Shown here in pieces: positions 1-13,800 of a stretch of 64,000 nt of DNA. Every line of letters begins with the position of its first letter. Position 1 is the stretch's first letter. The stretch is taken from contig CM022677.1 of NCBI GenBank assembly GCA_012295275.1, forward strand, positions 1,047,147 to 1,111,146, written 5' to 3'. The notes beneath the pieces were generated by a model, which searched no databases, was not told where the DNA came from, and saw nothing but the letters and a program-made list of their open reading frames with translations. The translations under genes and the position numbers were made by a program. This DNA is from Chrysomallon squamiferum. Taxonomy: Eukaryota; Mollusca; Gastropoda; Neomphalida; Peltospiridae.

Positions 1-684
1 GAAATACCATTAAACCTTCACGTTTCAGAGGCTTTTTCATCTTCCATCATGTCACATCGTCTGATGCACTCTGTCCTGCATTTTTCAGTTGTACAGACAA
101 TTGTCTAAAACTGTATCTTTTATTTCTTAGCACCATTCTTCTCAGTTGTTTAGAAATCTACCTGTTCCTGTTTACCCACAACCTTCCTAATTAGTTTTCT
201 TTACTCTCACCTATAATTCACTTGACAATATTTTGCAGGTTACTGCACGAGTCTGCATGCACAAACAATGGACCTTTATCTGATAACATTATAAATATTT
301 GACTTCCTGCTTGTGAAAACTCATCAAAATGATATACACTTTTCTCCTGTGTGCAGCGTTTGCAGACGTTCAGTACAGAGGGAGGTTATAGTTGTTGACC
401 ACTAGGGGGCAGCACAGCTTCAAATCAAACTGCTGTTTTTCAGCAAATCCATTCTTTTCTTTAGTATTAAAAACAAATAATTTTCTATTTCTGTAACAAC
501 ATTTCCTTTATCTCCTGTATGGTCTATAAATAAACATTCATACATTTTGACATATTTTTGGTATTAAAATAGCATTAACACACAATAAATGAGATGAAAC
601 CTGCTCCAGTAACAATAATACATCACTCATGTCTTTTACAATTTAAAATATAAGCATTTGAAGGAACAATGAAGACAGAACTGT
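1..684. other. Intergenic sequence downstream of KRTCAP2
   Basis: AT-rich with no convincing coding exon on either strand. Apart from the CTCF-like motif I see nothing recognisable here. Confidence 0.5.
396..413 (+). promoter_or_regulatory. Strong CTCF-like motif
   Basis: TGACCACTAGGGGGCAGC differs at one position from the vertebrate CTCF core consensus as I remember it (TGGCCAC-YAG-RKGGCRSY). It lies about 340 bp beyond the KRTCAP2 stop codon in an otherwise AT-rich stretch. CTCF and its motif are conserved across Bilateria, so an insulator or loop anchor is plausible; binding is inferred only. Confidence 0.5.
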
Positions 685-690
685 TTTATT
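685..690 (-). terminator. Probable poly(A) signal of KRTCAP2
   Basis: AATAAA on the minus strand, about 60 nt downstream of the KRTCAP2 stop codon. The position is typical for a 3' UTR; the cleavage site itself cannot be seen. Confidence 0.55.
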
Positions 691-748
691 TTTTTAATGT
701 TTTGTTAAGTGTATAAATGATTTGTTATGAAATTGTTCTGTTCAAAGT

Positions 749-1222
749 TCATCTCTTTTTCTTGGCGGGTGTTGGGGCTGTTGCCACGACAACTGTGTAG
801 AACGACTGAGAAATCTTGTTTATATAATACAGAGCAACCAGAGAGAAAATGAAACTGAAAAACAAAATTAGACAACTTCATAAAACATGTTTAAACTTTC
901 AGTGGTTATATTGTTTTGTATTAAAAATGTAACACTTTAGCTTTTTAGTGTACAGCAGCTCAAGACAGCAACAACCTGGTAACATAACATTCACAACAAC
1001 ACAGCAAATCAGTTATCAAACTGATCACGGTTTGACAGCTCTCTACACAAACATTATCATTACTATATTTATCATTTATACAAATTTTACTGTAGGCTTC
1101 TTTATCTGACATGGAAAGAAAGCAGCTATCAAATAATTTATATACCTAATCCATTGCTAATCAGTAACAGTGACATAGTGCTGATAGCAAACACTACTAA
1201 CACAGACAAATTATTGTGGGTG

Positions 1223-1254
<32 letters not shown>

Positions 1255-2070
1255 GAGTTAAAAAAGACTCACCAGGTAGTCACACACACCCTGTGAACAA
1301 GACCAGATGAAAACATTGCTATCAGTAGACATCCTACAACTGAAAATTGTAAAAACATTTAGAGGCAATTTATTCTTGAATTAAAAATTGAATTTAAAAT
1401 TATTCGATAAATTTTTGATAATGTAAGAAAAGACACAATGGCTCACATTGGAGAGGATAATTACATGTGAAATATCACAAACTCTTAAATGAAAGATAAA
1501 ATATTCTCATATAAATAAAATATTTTTTCAGTTTGTTTAATTTAATTAATTTAAAAAAATATATGTTATAAATTCTTAAAAATTAAACATCAACATAATA
1601 CACTCATTTAAAAATATCTAAAAAACTAATTTATTAACACAATAACAGCTGTCTGCTTTCTTTCTCAGGTATGTTAAACAAAAATTAAAATCAAAATATA
1701 AATAAATTTCTAAACATTGTTTATAAAAATTATAAACACTAATTGTTATGAACTCTGTAATATTTAGTATTCACCTTCTGGAAACAATTTTGTGTGAAAT
1801 CCCTTGCCAAACACAGCTGTCTCCATATTACCAACTGCCTTTTAACAGTCAAGGAAAAAGAAAGCAATTTTTTTTTTTTTTTTCATACATTTCAATTTAT
1901 ATGTGTGTATATATGTATGAAGGTATGTGTATGTGTTTGTATGTATGTATGTAGGGAGAGAGAGACTGTAAATAACATGATAAAAAATATTTTTAATTTG
2001 TACAAATATTTTTTAAAATATCAAATAAATAATACATATGTGTGATCAAATAATTTTGTTTTACATATTT

Positions 2071-2127
<57 letters not shown>

Positions 2128-2657
2128 GTTTCCATTCACATATTACAGGTAAAGGATACAGTTAAAAGCATTATGAAAAAAAGTGATCCAACGAATCCCC
2201 CTAAAACTGTCAGATATTCAGTTGATGCTAATTGTTGTTTGAACATTTGCATTCCTGCAAAAATGGATATTGTCAACGTGGCTGACACAATGAATGACGG
2301 TCCACTTGAAAGTGCTGAAAATAAATAAATAAATAAATAAATAAATTAATTGTTATATAATGCAAATATTCTTGAATTAGTTCTTGGAGTTTGGGTTTTT
2401 CTTTTTTCAATATTCTTGCTTAGTTCTTACATCTGATTTAGTTATAGCTGATGCCAGATTATCATGAAATTATGAGTCAAACGGAAACAGACACTATTGT
2501 AATTATTTTTTAAATTAGAGTTTACATACAATGTATAGCTAATTTAGACTGCATAGGAAACTGATCAAAGAAACGATCCCAGAGATGAAGAGAATGAGAA
2601 AGAGAGAGAGAAAAAAAATGGTTTGCTATAAAAAGACAAGTTTAAAACTTTACCCAT
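749..2657 (-). CDS. KRTCAP2: KRTCAP2 (KCP2), oligosaccharyltransferase subunit, complete
   Basis: Subunit of the ER-membrane oligosaccharyltransferase that N-glycosylates nascent proteins. Coding exons on the minus strand: 2657-2654, 2314-2160, 1838-1775, 1339-1273, 854-749; all phases join (396 nt, 131 aa). Seen: the family signature FAGMQMF (residues 20-26), QLASTE (29-34), a glycine-rich second hydrophobic segment (about 38-53), VFGKGF (62-67), LFPE (71-74), then HRVCVTTCFIF (90-100), LYYINKIS and a basic KKKR tail. These match my memory of vertebrate KRTCAP2 nearly end to end without gaps; length is close to the 136-aa form. Three to four membrane segments are expected. Only ATGG lies in exon 1, so the start codon and the first base of codon 2 are separated from the rest by an intron. 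The donor at 2159 (gtatcc) is weak, but it gives the gap-free join. TGA at 751-749; a likely poly(A) signal lies about 60 nt downstream. Confidence 0.93.
1221..1250. repeat. (CA)n microsatellite in KRTCAP2 intron 4
   Basis: About 14 CA units, 22 bp beyond the exon-4 donor, so the KRTCAP2 transcript carries a UG/GU tract just downstream of the 5' splice site. Confidence 0.85.
2073..2125. repeat. (TA)n microsatellite in KRTCAP2 intron 2
   Basis: An uninterrupted AT/TA run of about 53 bp beginning about 35 bp from the weak exon-2 donor. It is self-complementary, so a hairpin can form in the pre-mRNA. Confidence 0.9.
2316..2350. repeat. (AAAT)n microsatellite acting as KRTCAP2 exon-2 pyrimidine tract
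   Basis: On the minus strand this reads as TTTA repeats running directly into TTTTCAG at the exon-2 acceptor, so the polypyrimidine tract of this splice site is made of microsatellite. Confidence 0.8.
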
Positions 2658-2760
2658 TTTGTGTTTGACACGAATAACTTCCGATGATGTGTGCGCAAAA
2701 GACGGTGCGTACAAAATCAAGGTTGGTTACGTCTAAAATGCGGACCACAATGGCTTTTAA
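2658..2760 (-). promoter_or_regulatory. Probable KRTCAP2 promoter and 5' UTR
   Basis: GC-richer sequence immediately upstream of the KRTCAP2 ATG. It contains an ETS-like CGGAAGT on the minus strand (2683-2677) and TGCGCA-type sequence, both common in housekeeping promoters. The transcription start is not identifiable from sequence alone. Confidence 0.4.
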
Positions 2761-3047
2761 AGGACTATATGCTGTTTGTATGTTAAAACAATTTGTTTTG
2801 CTTTAATCTGGTTTAAAAGGATCTGTTCAGCATTAAATAAATAATTAATTACTTTAACTTTTGGGAGATAAGAGCAATACTGAGAATCTAGTAGAATCTC
2901 AAGTGACTGTATTTCGGTAATGTAAAAGTTATAGCTTGTTATGGGTCATACAGCAAATTCGGGGTTGACGGTCTGCTGTTACAAAACGTATCATCTCAGT
3001 CATGTCTGTTAACAGAACTGTTTAATCGACTACACTAGTACTGTAAG

Positions 3048-3289
3048 CAGGGGCGGACCATATGAAAAAATGAAGCTTAAACTGCAGGGCACCTAATCCA
3101 GCTGGGTCCCAGAAACCACTTTAATCCACACAGCTTAAACATTTTAACCCATATATGAGATTTTTAAAAAACAAAGGGTCATCTGTCATGGAGAAAAATC
3201 GACTGAAGAACATGGCAGTGGATACCCAGACTCGTTGTTGCTTGTTAAGGACCCACATAACGGTTCACACTTCTGCAGATCCACCACTG
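3048..3289. mobile_element. Possible hAT-like MITE (degraded)
   Basis: The left end CAGGGGCGGACCATATG and the right end, read on the other strand as CAGTGGTGGATCTGCAG, form imperfect terminal inverted repeats of the CAGGGGCGGA type seen in hAT-class elements. Flanks actgtaag and atcataag match at 5 of 8 positions, as expected of an old 8-bp target duplication. The 242-bp interior has no transposase. Confidence 0.35.
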
Positions 3290-4257
3290 ATCATAAGTGA
3301 TTAGCTGTAAACACTGGCTTATTTTCTTTTCCAGACAGTGACCCTCCAACAAGAGATGTAGCAGTTGTATAACAAATAAAATAAAATAAAATAAAAGGCG
3401 TTTCCTTGTACTGAACGTAGCTGCATTAACTATTACTGACAACTAACCTACTTATTTCAATTCAAGTTTCATTTCAATACACAGTTCAGTAAGATGTTTT
3501 GATGAATGAGACACAATAAATAACAGGTCTTTAAAAATGTATGCGTGGACTAGCTAAATTTCGTAGCTGTGCATCAAACACGATGTTTTTGTAATATTAA
3601 AAAGATATATTATATAATCTTGTCACTTTTTATTTTCCAAAGTATTTATTAAGTAAGATAGGAAGACAAAAGGACGTTTCAGTCAGAATGACACTTAAAT
3701 TATTATTGCGAATTTGTAATTACTGATCATAATTTATTATTGTTGTCATTCTTTAGTCATTTAATTATCTATTTCGAGACCAGTTATAACATCGATTACA
3801 ACATTAAAATGGACTTTGATACACATTCAAAATTACGTCGATAACTCATGAGTCAGGTATGGAGTACTCTGCTGTCTACTTTTTGACACGCACACACACA
3901 AACACATACGGGAATGTTTGTCAGTGTCAAGTAGTTATTATTTACTTACATATTGGCCAATATAGTATTGTGAAGTATTATCGTAAGCGCCATGACTTAC
4001 ATCTATTAATTGGAGGTACTACTACATTTAGTAAAGTTATAGTTTCTGTAAATATCAAAATTTTGTTCTAAAAATCATAATAATGATAATAAGAAAGTCA
4101 AAGGATATAAAACATTTTACAGTAATAATAACAACATAATCATTTCCATGTGACACTTAAACAACCTATAAACAATTTAATTTAATATTTGAATCAAAAA
4201 GAACGTGACTAGGTCTGGCTTTCTTTTCACCCATTTAGATTATTCATTTTATATTTA

Positions 4258-4294
<37 letters not shown>

Positions 4295-5158
4295 GCGTTT
4301 ATCAGATGGCGCTGCTACAGAGAAACAGAGTGATGTCCCATGTTTCACAACTTTTGTTTTACTTGCAAGGATGTATGAACCAGGTTTTTGTGTTAAAACG
4401 GAATTATCGTGGCATATCATTGTAAAATAAATGCGAACCTCATCTTTATGTGTGTCTGTATTGTCACGTTATTTTAACAGGTATGAATACTGATGACTGT
4501 GACCGTGCGTACTCAAAATTTTAATTACTGTAACATTAACAAGGACTTAATCTCGATTATATGCGAACTAAATGTAGCACGTATACACAGTAATTAAAAT
4601 AAATTGTATATAGCGGGAAATCCTGAGAGGTGGGATGCTAAAATTAGTATTTGTTCATCGTTTTCAATTGTGACAAGTATTTTTCGTTCATGTGGCCTCT
4701 GTCGATGTGTTTCATCTTGGAGAAAATCAGCCTCTGCTGATGCATTTAGTTATTATTAAATACATTAAACAGACACTGTTATTTCAACACTGTTGGCAGT
4801 GAAGAAGTTTAATCTGTTTGTTAAAAGATGCGAGAAGCTTGTAATGTTTCATGCACGTGACTGAATTAATTCAACCTTTTTTAAAGTGAAGAAGGTATAA
4901 TTTTATACTTAAGCTTTTTCATAAATAAAATAACTTTTTCGCTTAATCTCTGCAGATTCAAGATTCACCTGGTGGCAGAAGCCTCAGTATTTAATCAGTT
5001 ATTAGGTGGCAATAGCATGGATACTCTTTTTGCAAATAACATAGAAAAACTAAATTTTCTGTCAATTTATTGGACATATGATATAAAATTACTGTTATAT
5101 TATTATCGTTGTTGTTGTTGTTGTTATTGTTTTGTTTTATTTTATTTTTAATTTTAGA
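3290..5158. other. Intergenic and upstream region of NUDT12
   Basis: Lies between divergent KRTCAP2 and NUDT12. It holds a (TTA)n run at about 4255-4294, then a CTCF-like half-motif CAGATGGCGCTGC at 4303-4315, and a possible noncoding-exon donor CAG/gtatga after 4480. The NUDT12 coding start lies one base after a splice acceptor, so at least one noncoding exon must be in or upstream of this region; I cannot fix it. Confidence 0.45.
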
Positions 5159-8696
<3,538 letters not shown>

Positions 8697-8712
<16 letters not shown>

Positions 8713-9219
8713 CACACTAAAACAGACTTCATTCACCTCCAAACTGTAACACACTAAAACAGACTTCATTCACCTCCAACCTGTAACACACTAAAACAGA
8801 CTTCATTCACCTCCAACCTGTAACACGCTGAAACAGACTTCATTCACCTCCAACCTGTAACACGCTTTGACTTCATTCACCTCCAAACTGTAACATGCTA
8901 AAACAGACTTCATTCACCTCCAACCTGTAACACACTAAAACAGACTTCATTCACCTCCAACCTGTAACACGCTGAAACAGACTTCATTCACCTCCAACCT
9001 GTAACACGCTGAAACAGACTTCATTCACCTCCAACCTGTAACACGCTGAAACAGACTTCATTCACCTCCAACCTGTAACACGCTAAAACAGACTTCATTC
9101 ACCTCCAACCTGTAACACGCTAAAACAGACTTCATTCACCTCCAACCTGTAACACACTAAAACAGACTTCATTCACCTCCAACCTGTAACACACTAAAAC
9201 AGACTTCATTCACCTCCAA
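8697..9219. repeat. 37-bp minisatellite seeded on the NUDT12 stop codon
   Basis: Fourteen head-to-tail copies of a 37-bp unit plus a partial one. The first copy begins in the last codons of NUDT12 (ACC TCC AAC CTG TAA), so every copy carries the same terminal codons and stop. Copies vary at a few sites (CACACT/CACGCT, CCAACC/CCAAAC), and copy 5 has a 4-bp deletion. Confidence 0.95.
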
Positions 9220-10181
9220 ATGATTCCAAACAGGTTATTTTTGCAAATAATCAAAGAATCATCAGAAAATAACCTGTCAGTATTTATTTACAGTGATTCA
9301 CACATTTCATCTCATAACTGTCTTATTAATCCCAGTTTACAAATAAACTGACAATATTTATATCTTTAATTTAGATATATCTGTTATAGAAGACAATCAG
9401 ATATTCACCAAATTCAGGACAAAATTTTGTTATCAAATTATTTAAATTATTTTCATAATTATTTTTTCTACTCATCAACTTTAAAATAAAAAGTGTATAA
9501 CAAAAAAAACTGATTTGTTGTGAAATGTTTGAATTCCTTTTACAGTTGTTAACGTTATTTAATCATCTTAAATTAACAGTTTTTGTGAGCTACTGTTTGC
9601 ACTGTTTAACATATTCAGTACAAAAAGTTGTAAATGATTTTTATACAAAAAAAAACGTGTAAAAGAGTTACAAATAAGATTTATAAATACATGTTTTCAT
9701 GTTTTAATTTAAACAGTTTGTAACAAACATATTAGCATCACAGTTGTTGATATTGAAATAATCCACTGTACAAATGAACTGACAGTTTTCAAGTCAGTTC
9801 CCGAAAGCTGTTTACACAAGTATTAATGAGTATGTGTGCTTCATACAGAGTTAGTAAAACCTCAGATGAAAATAAAACTAATTAATGAAATACTTGGCCT
9901 AGCATTCATTTTCAGTTTAGCATTGATACAGTATATTTTTAAATTATTATAATGCAAGTATTATTATTTAATTATTTTCTTTTTACATGGACACATATAC
10001 ATTTTATATTGTTTATAAATAATTTGAAAGCTTGTTGAAATAACATCATTTCTGTATAATGAAAGCTTTCTTTAATCAAACAATAATTTTTAATGCTGGG
10101 CGGTTTCCTACATCACAGTAGAGCAGTTTACAATCTGGAGAAACAAACAGGCATTGTTTACTTTTCTCTTTATCAACGAAA

Positions 10182-10213
<32 letters not shown>

Positions 10214-10218
10214 CTGAT
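9220..10218. other. Intergenic sequence between convergent NUDT12 and UTP15
   Basis: AT-rich, without coding potential. It contains candidate poly(A) signals and a (TA)n run at about 10190-10212 just beyond the UTP15 3' end. Confidence 0.5.
9342..9347 (+). terminator. Candidate NUDT12 poly(A) signal
   Basis: AATAAA in ACAAATAAACTG, about 120 bp past the minisatellite. A second AATAAA lies at 9485-9490; sequence alone does not decide between them. Confidence 0.35.
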
Positions 10219-10224
10219 TTTATT
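10219..10224 (-). terminator. Probable UTP15 poly(A) signal
   Basis: AATAAA on the minus strand about 88 nt past the UTP15 stop codon, followed by a TA-repeat. Confidence 0.5.
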
Positions 10225-10311
10225 TCTTAAATTTCTAGATGAATGTTCACTGTTTACTTCATCTGTCAGTGACAGAAGAGTGAAAGAATGGATTTAGTTT
10301 GTTACAGAGTA

Positions 10312-10775
10312 TCAGCTGTACTGAGAGGGGGGAGTAGTTGTGTCTGGCAGAAATGTCTGAGAGGAGGCGGAGAAGAGAATGTCCATCGACCCCATCACCT
10401 CCATCAGCTGCTTCATGTAGGTCAGCTCGCAGTCCACGATGTCTTTCAGTCTGTACAGAGACTTGCCCAGTTCCCCACTGTCTGCTATCTTGTCCGAGTA
10501 CACATCTGAAAAAAACAGGTTTTCTCTGATTACCTCCCTTTAATCACTTTAAACTACTATTTTGTATTATTGTGTCTGTTGTTTGTAACAAAACATCAAA
10601 AAAAAACTTACCCAGTAACAAACTGGCTAAGCCTGTCAGAGTGTGACTGTATCTTGGATTTGTTATAAACCTAAAAAAAACAACAACATAATTTTAAATA
10701 ATTTTCAACAAAAAAAATTACCAAAAGTACTATTTACAATGTTAAAGTGAATTCACACACACACACAGAGACACA

Positions 10776-10832
<57 letters not shown>

Positions 10833-13800
10833 ACGCATACACAGACAGAGACAGACACAGACACACACACACACTACTGACCTCTGAATGAATGTTAGAA
10901 TGGGTCTGAGAGACTTGTCCGTGCGTCCAGCGATCGCGGACCTGATTGCCCCCCTCCTGGTCAGCTCCTGTATCACACTGATGGTTACCTCTGGCTGACT
11001 AGAATGAACTTTCCTCTGAAAACAAAAAAAAATGTACTCAACAGCACCAAAAATATAGCAATCCATTCCTCACTATCACACCTGTCCTATATGTGACCAG
11101 GTTCCTTTCTTACCAGCTTCTAAACAATCAGTGACAGATCTTAATGTATCGAAATAAATATTTTGCTTATTAAAGTGCATACATGAATAATTTGAACTTT
11201 AAAAATAAATATTTTGTTTGGATGAATCTTTCCTAACAGTTTAACATTTTTGTACAATAAAGCACCCATGTCAAGTTTTTATTATCAAAGGTTTCTAAGT
11301 GAGCAGTGAGTACTCACATGAAATGCAGCATCCAGAGCCTCGCTGTGCTGAAATCTCCTGAAGAACGTGTCGTACTTGGCAAACCTCTCTTTCCTCTTGT
11401 GACTGACTGCGTGGTCCCCCTGAAACAAACATCACACATCTACATGATCCCCCTGAAACATCACACATCTACATGATCCCCCTGAAACATCACACATCTA
11501 CATGATCCCCCTGAAACATCACACATCTACATGGTCCCCCTGAAACAAACATCACACATCTACATGATCCCCCTGAAACAAACATCACACATCTACATGA
11601 TCCCCCTGAAACAAACATCACTCATCTACATGATCCCCCTGAAACAAACTTCACACATCTACATGATCCCCCTGAAACAAACATCACACATCTACATGAT
11701 CCCCCTGAAACATCACACATCTACATGATCCCCCTGAAACAAACATCACACATCTACATGATCCCCCTGAAACATCACACATCTACTTGATCCCCCTGAA
11801 ACAAACATCACACATCTACATGATCCCCCTGAAACAAACATCACACATCTACATGATCCCCCTGAAACAAACATCACACATCTACATGATCCCCTGAAAC
11901 ATCTAAAAACAAACATCACACATCAACATGATCCCCTGAAACATTCTACATGAAAACAAACATCACACATCAACATGATCCCCTGAAACATCACACATCT
12001 ACATGATCCCCCTGAAACACACATCACACATCTACATGATCCCCCTGAAACATCACACATCTACATAATCATTCTAAAACAAATATCACATCAACATGAT
12101 CATTCTAAAACAAACATCACATCAACATGATCATTCTAAAACAAACATCACACATCAACATGATCATTCTAAAACAAATATCACATCAACATGATCATTC
12201 TAAAACAAATATCACATCAACATGATCATTCTAAAACATCACACATCTACATAATCATTCTAAAACAAACATCACACATCTACATGATCATTGTAAAAAC
12301 AAACATCACACATCTACATGATCATTGTAAAACATCACACATCTACATGATCATTCTAAAACAAATATCACATCTACATGATCATTCTAAAACACGCATC
12401 ACACATCTACATGATCATTCTAAAACAAACATCACACATCTACATGATCATTGTAAAACATCACACATCTACATGATCATTCTAAAACAAATATCACATC
12501 TAGTTGATCATTCTAAAACACACATCACACATCTACATGATCATTGTAAAACCACACATCTACATGATCATTCTAAAACAAACATACATCAACATGATCA
12601 TTCTAAAACATCACACATCTACATGATCATTGTAAAAACAAACATCACACATCTACATGATCATTGTAAAACATCACACATCTACATGATCATTCTAAAA
12701 CAAACATCATACATCAACATGATCATTCTAAAACATCACACATCTACATGATCATTGTAAAAACAAACATCACACATCTACATGATCATTGTAAAACATC
12801 ACACATCTACATGATCATTCTAAAACAAATATCACATCTACATGATCATTCTAAAACACACATCACACATCTACATGATCATTGTAAAACCACACATCTA
12901 CATGATCATTCTAAAACAAACATCATACATCCAGATGATCTAAAAAACCCACCAAAAACCTCTTGCACTCACTACAAGAGCTGTCAAATACGTATGTAAT
13001 CTATCTACACTCAGTGTTGTATGTGATACACTCAGTGTTGTATGTGGTACACTCAGTGTTGTATGTGGTACACTCAGTGTTGTATCTGACACACAAATGG
13101 TTAACTCACGGAATGTGGGATGTAAATTTTCCCCTTCACGTTGTGTCTGAATGACGATTTCTTCTTTGTTTTCATCTTCTGTTTTGTGTTGTCAGTTTTT
13201 CTCTTCTGAACTGACAAAAGTCCATCAGTCATCCCCACCACCACCAGACTGTCGTCAGGCTGAAAACAGACAAGATTTTTCAAAGTCTAGCAAAGTGTGT
13301 GCTATGTACTGCACTGTAAAATGAATTAAATCTAATTTTCTGGCATACTATTCATTTTAAAAAACACATTTTCATTTTATTTTTTGAAAATGTAATCAGG
13401 GGAAAGAATACAGTGGTACCTTGACTTACAAATTTTCTGAGTTACGAGCACTCACCTGGTCGATTTTTTGCAAGCCACAATCCAAGTTACAAGCAAGTTG
13501 GCACAACGAACAACACAACATCTGCCTAGCATCCCACATCTACTCGTTTGCTTCACATCCTTACCTCACTGTGGAAGCATCTCTGTTGTGTTGTTCTCGT
13601 GTTTTGTGCAATTTCTTGCCAAATTTCCATGGATCCTTAGAAAATGAGTCAAAGGAAAGTGCTGAGAAGAAGAAGCGGAGTATGTCCTTTGAATTAAAAA
13701 ATCATTGAAAAACATTCAAGGTGTGCATGTAGTCGACATTGGCTAGGCAGTATGAGTGTACTACTTCTATGATATGTGCCATACTGAAGCAGAAGGAGTC

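Noticed and set aside
749-1339. Vitamin K epoxide reductase (VKOR), suggested by VCVTT
   Set aside because: After correcting the splice phase, the full sequence matches KRTCAP2 (HRVCVTTCFIF, LYYINKIS); spacing does not fit VKOR.
2038-2328. Plus-strand 96-codon frame that looks like a terminal exon followed by AATAAA repeats
   Set aside because: It is antisense to KRTCAP2 exon 2 (2314-2160), whose minus-strand translation matches the family; the AAATAAAT stretch is that exon's pyrimidine tract.
3245-3442. Minus-strand 65-codon frame
   Set aside because: It overlaps the right end of the possible MITE and a TTTTA repeat; no family match.
11531-12999. Repeat protein with HDHSKT/HLHDH units
   Set aside because: Reads the 33-bp minisatellite antisense to UTP15; it has no anchor outside the repeat.
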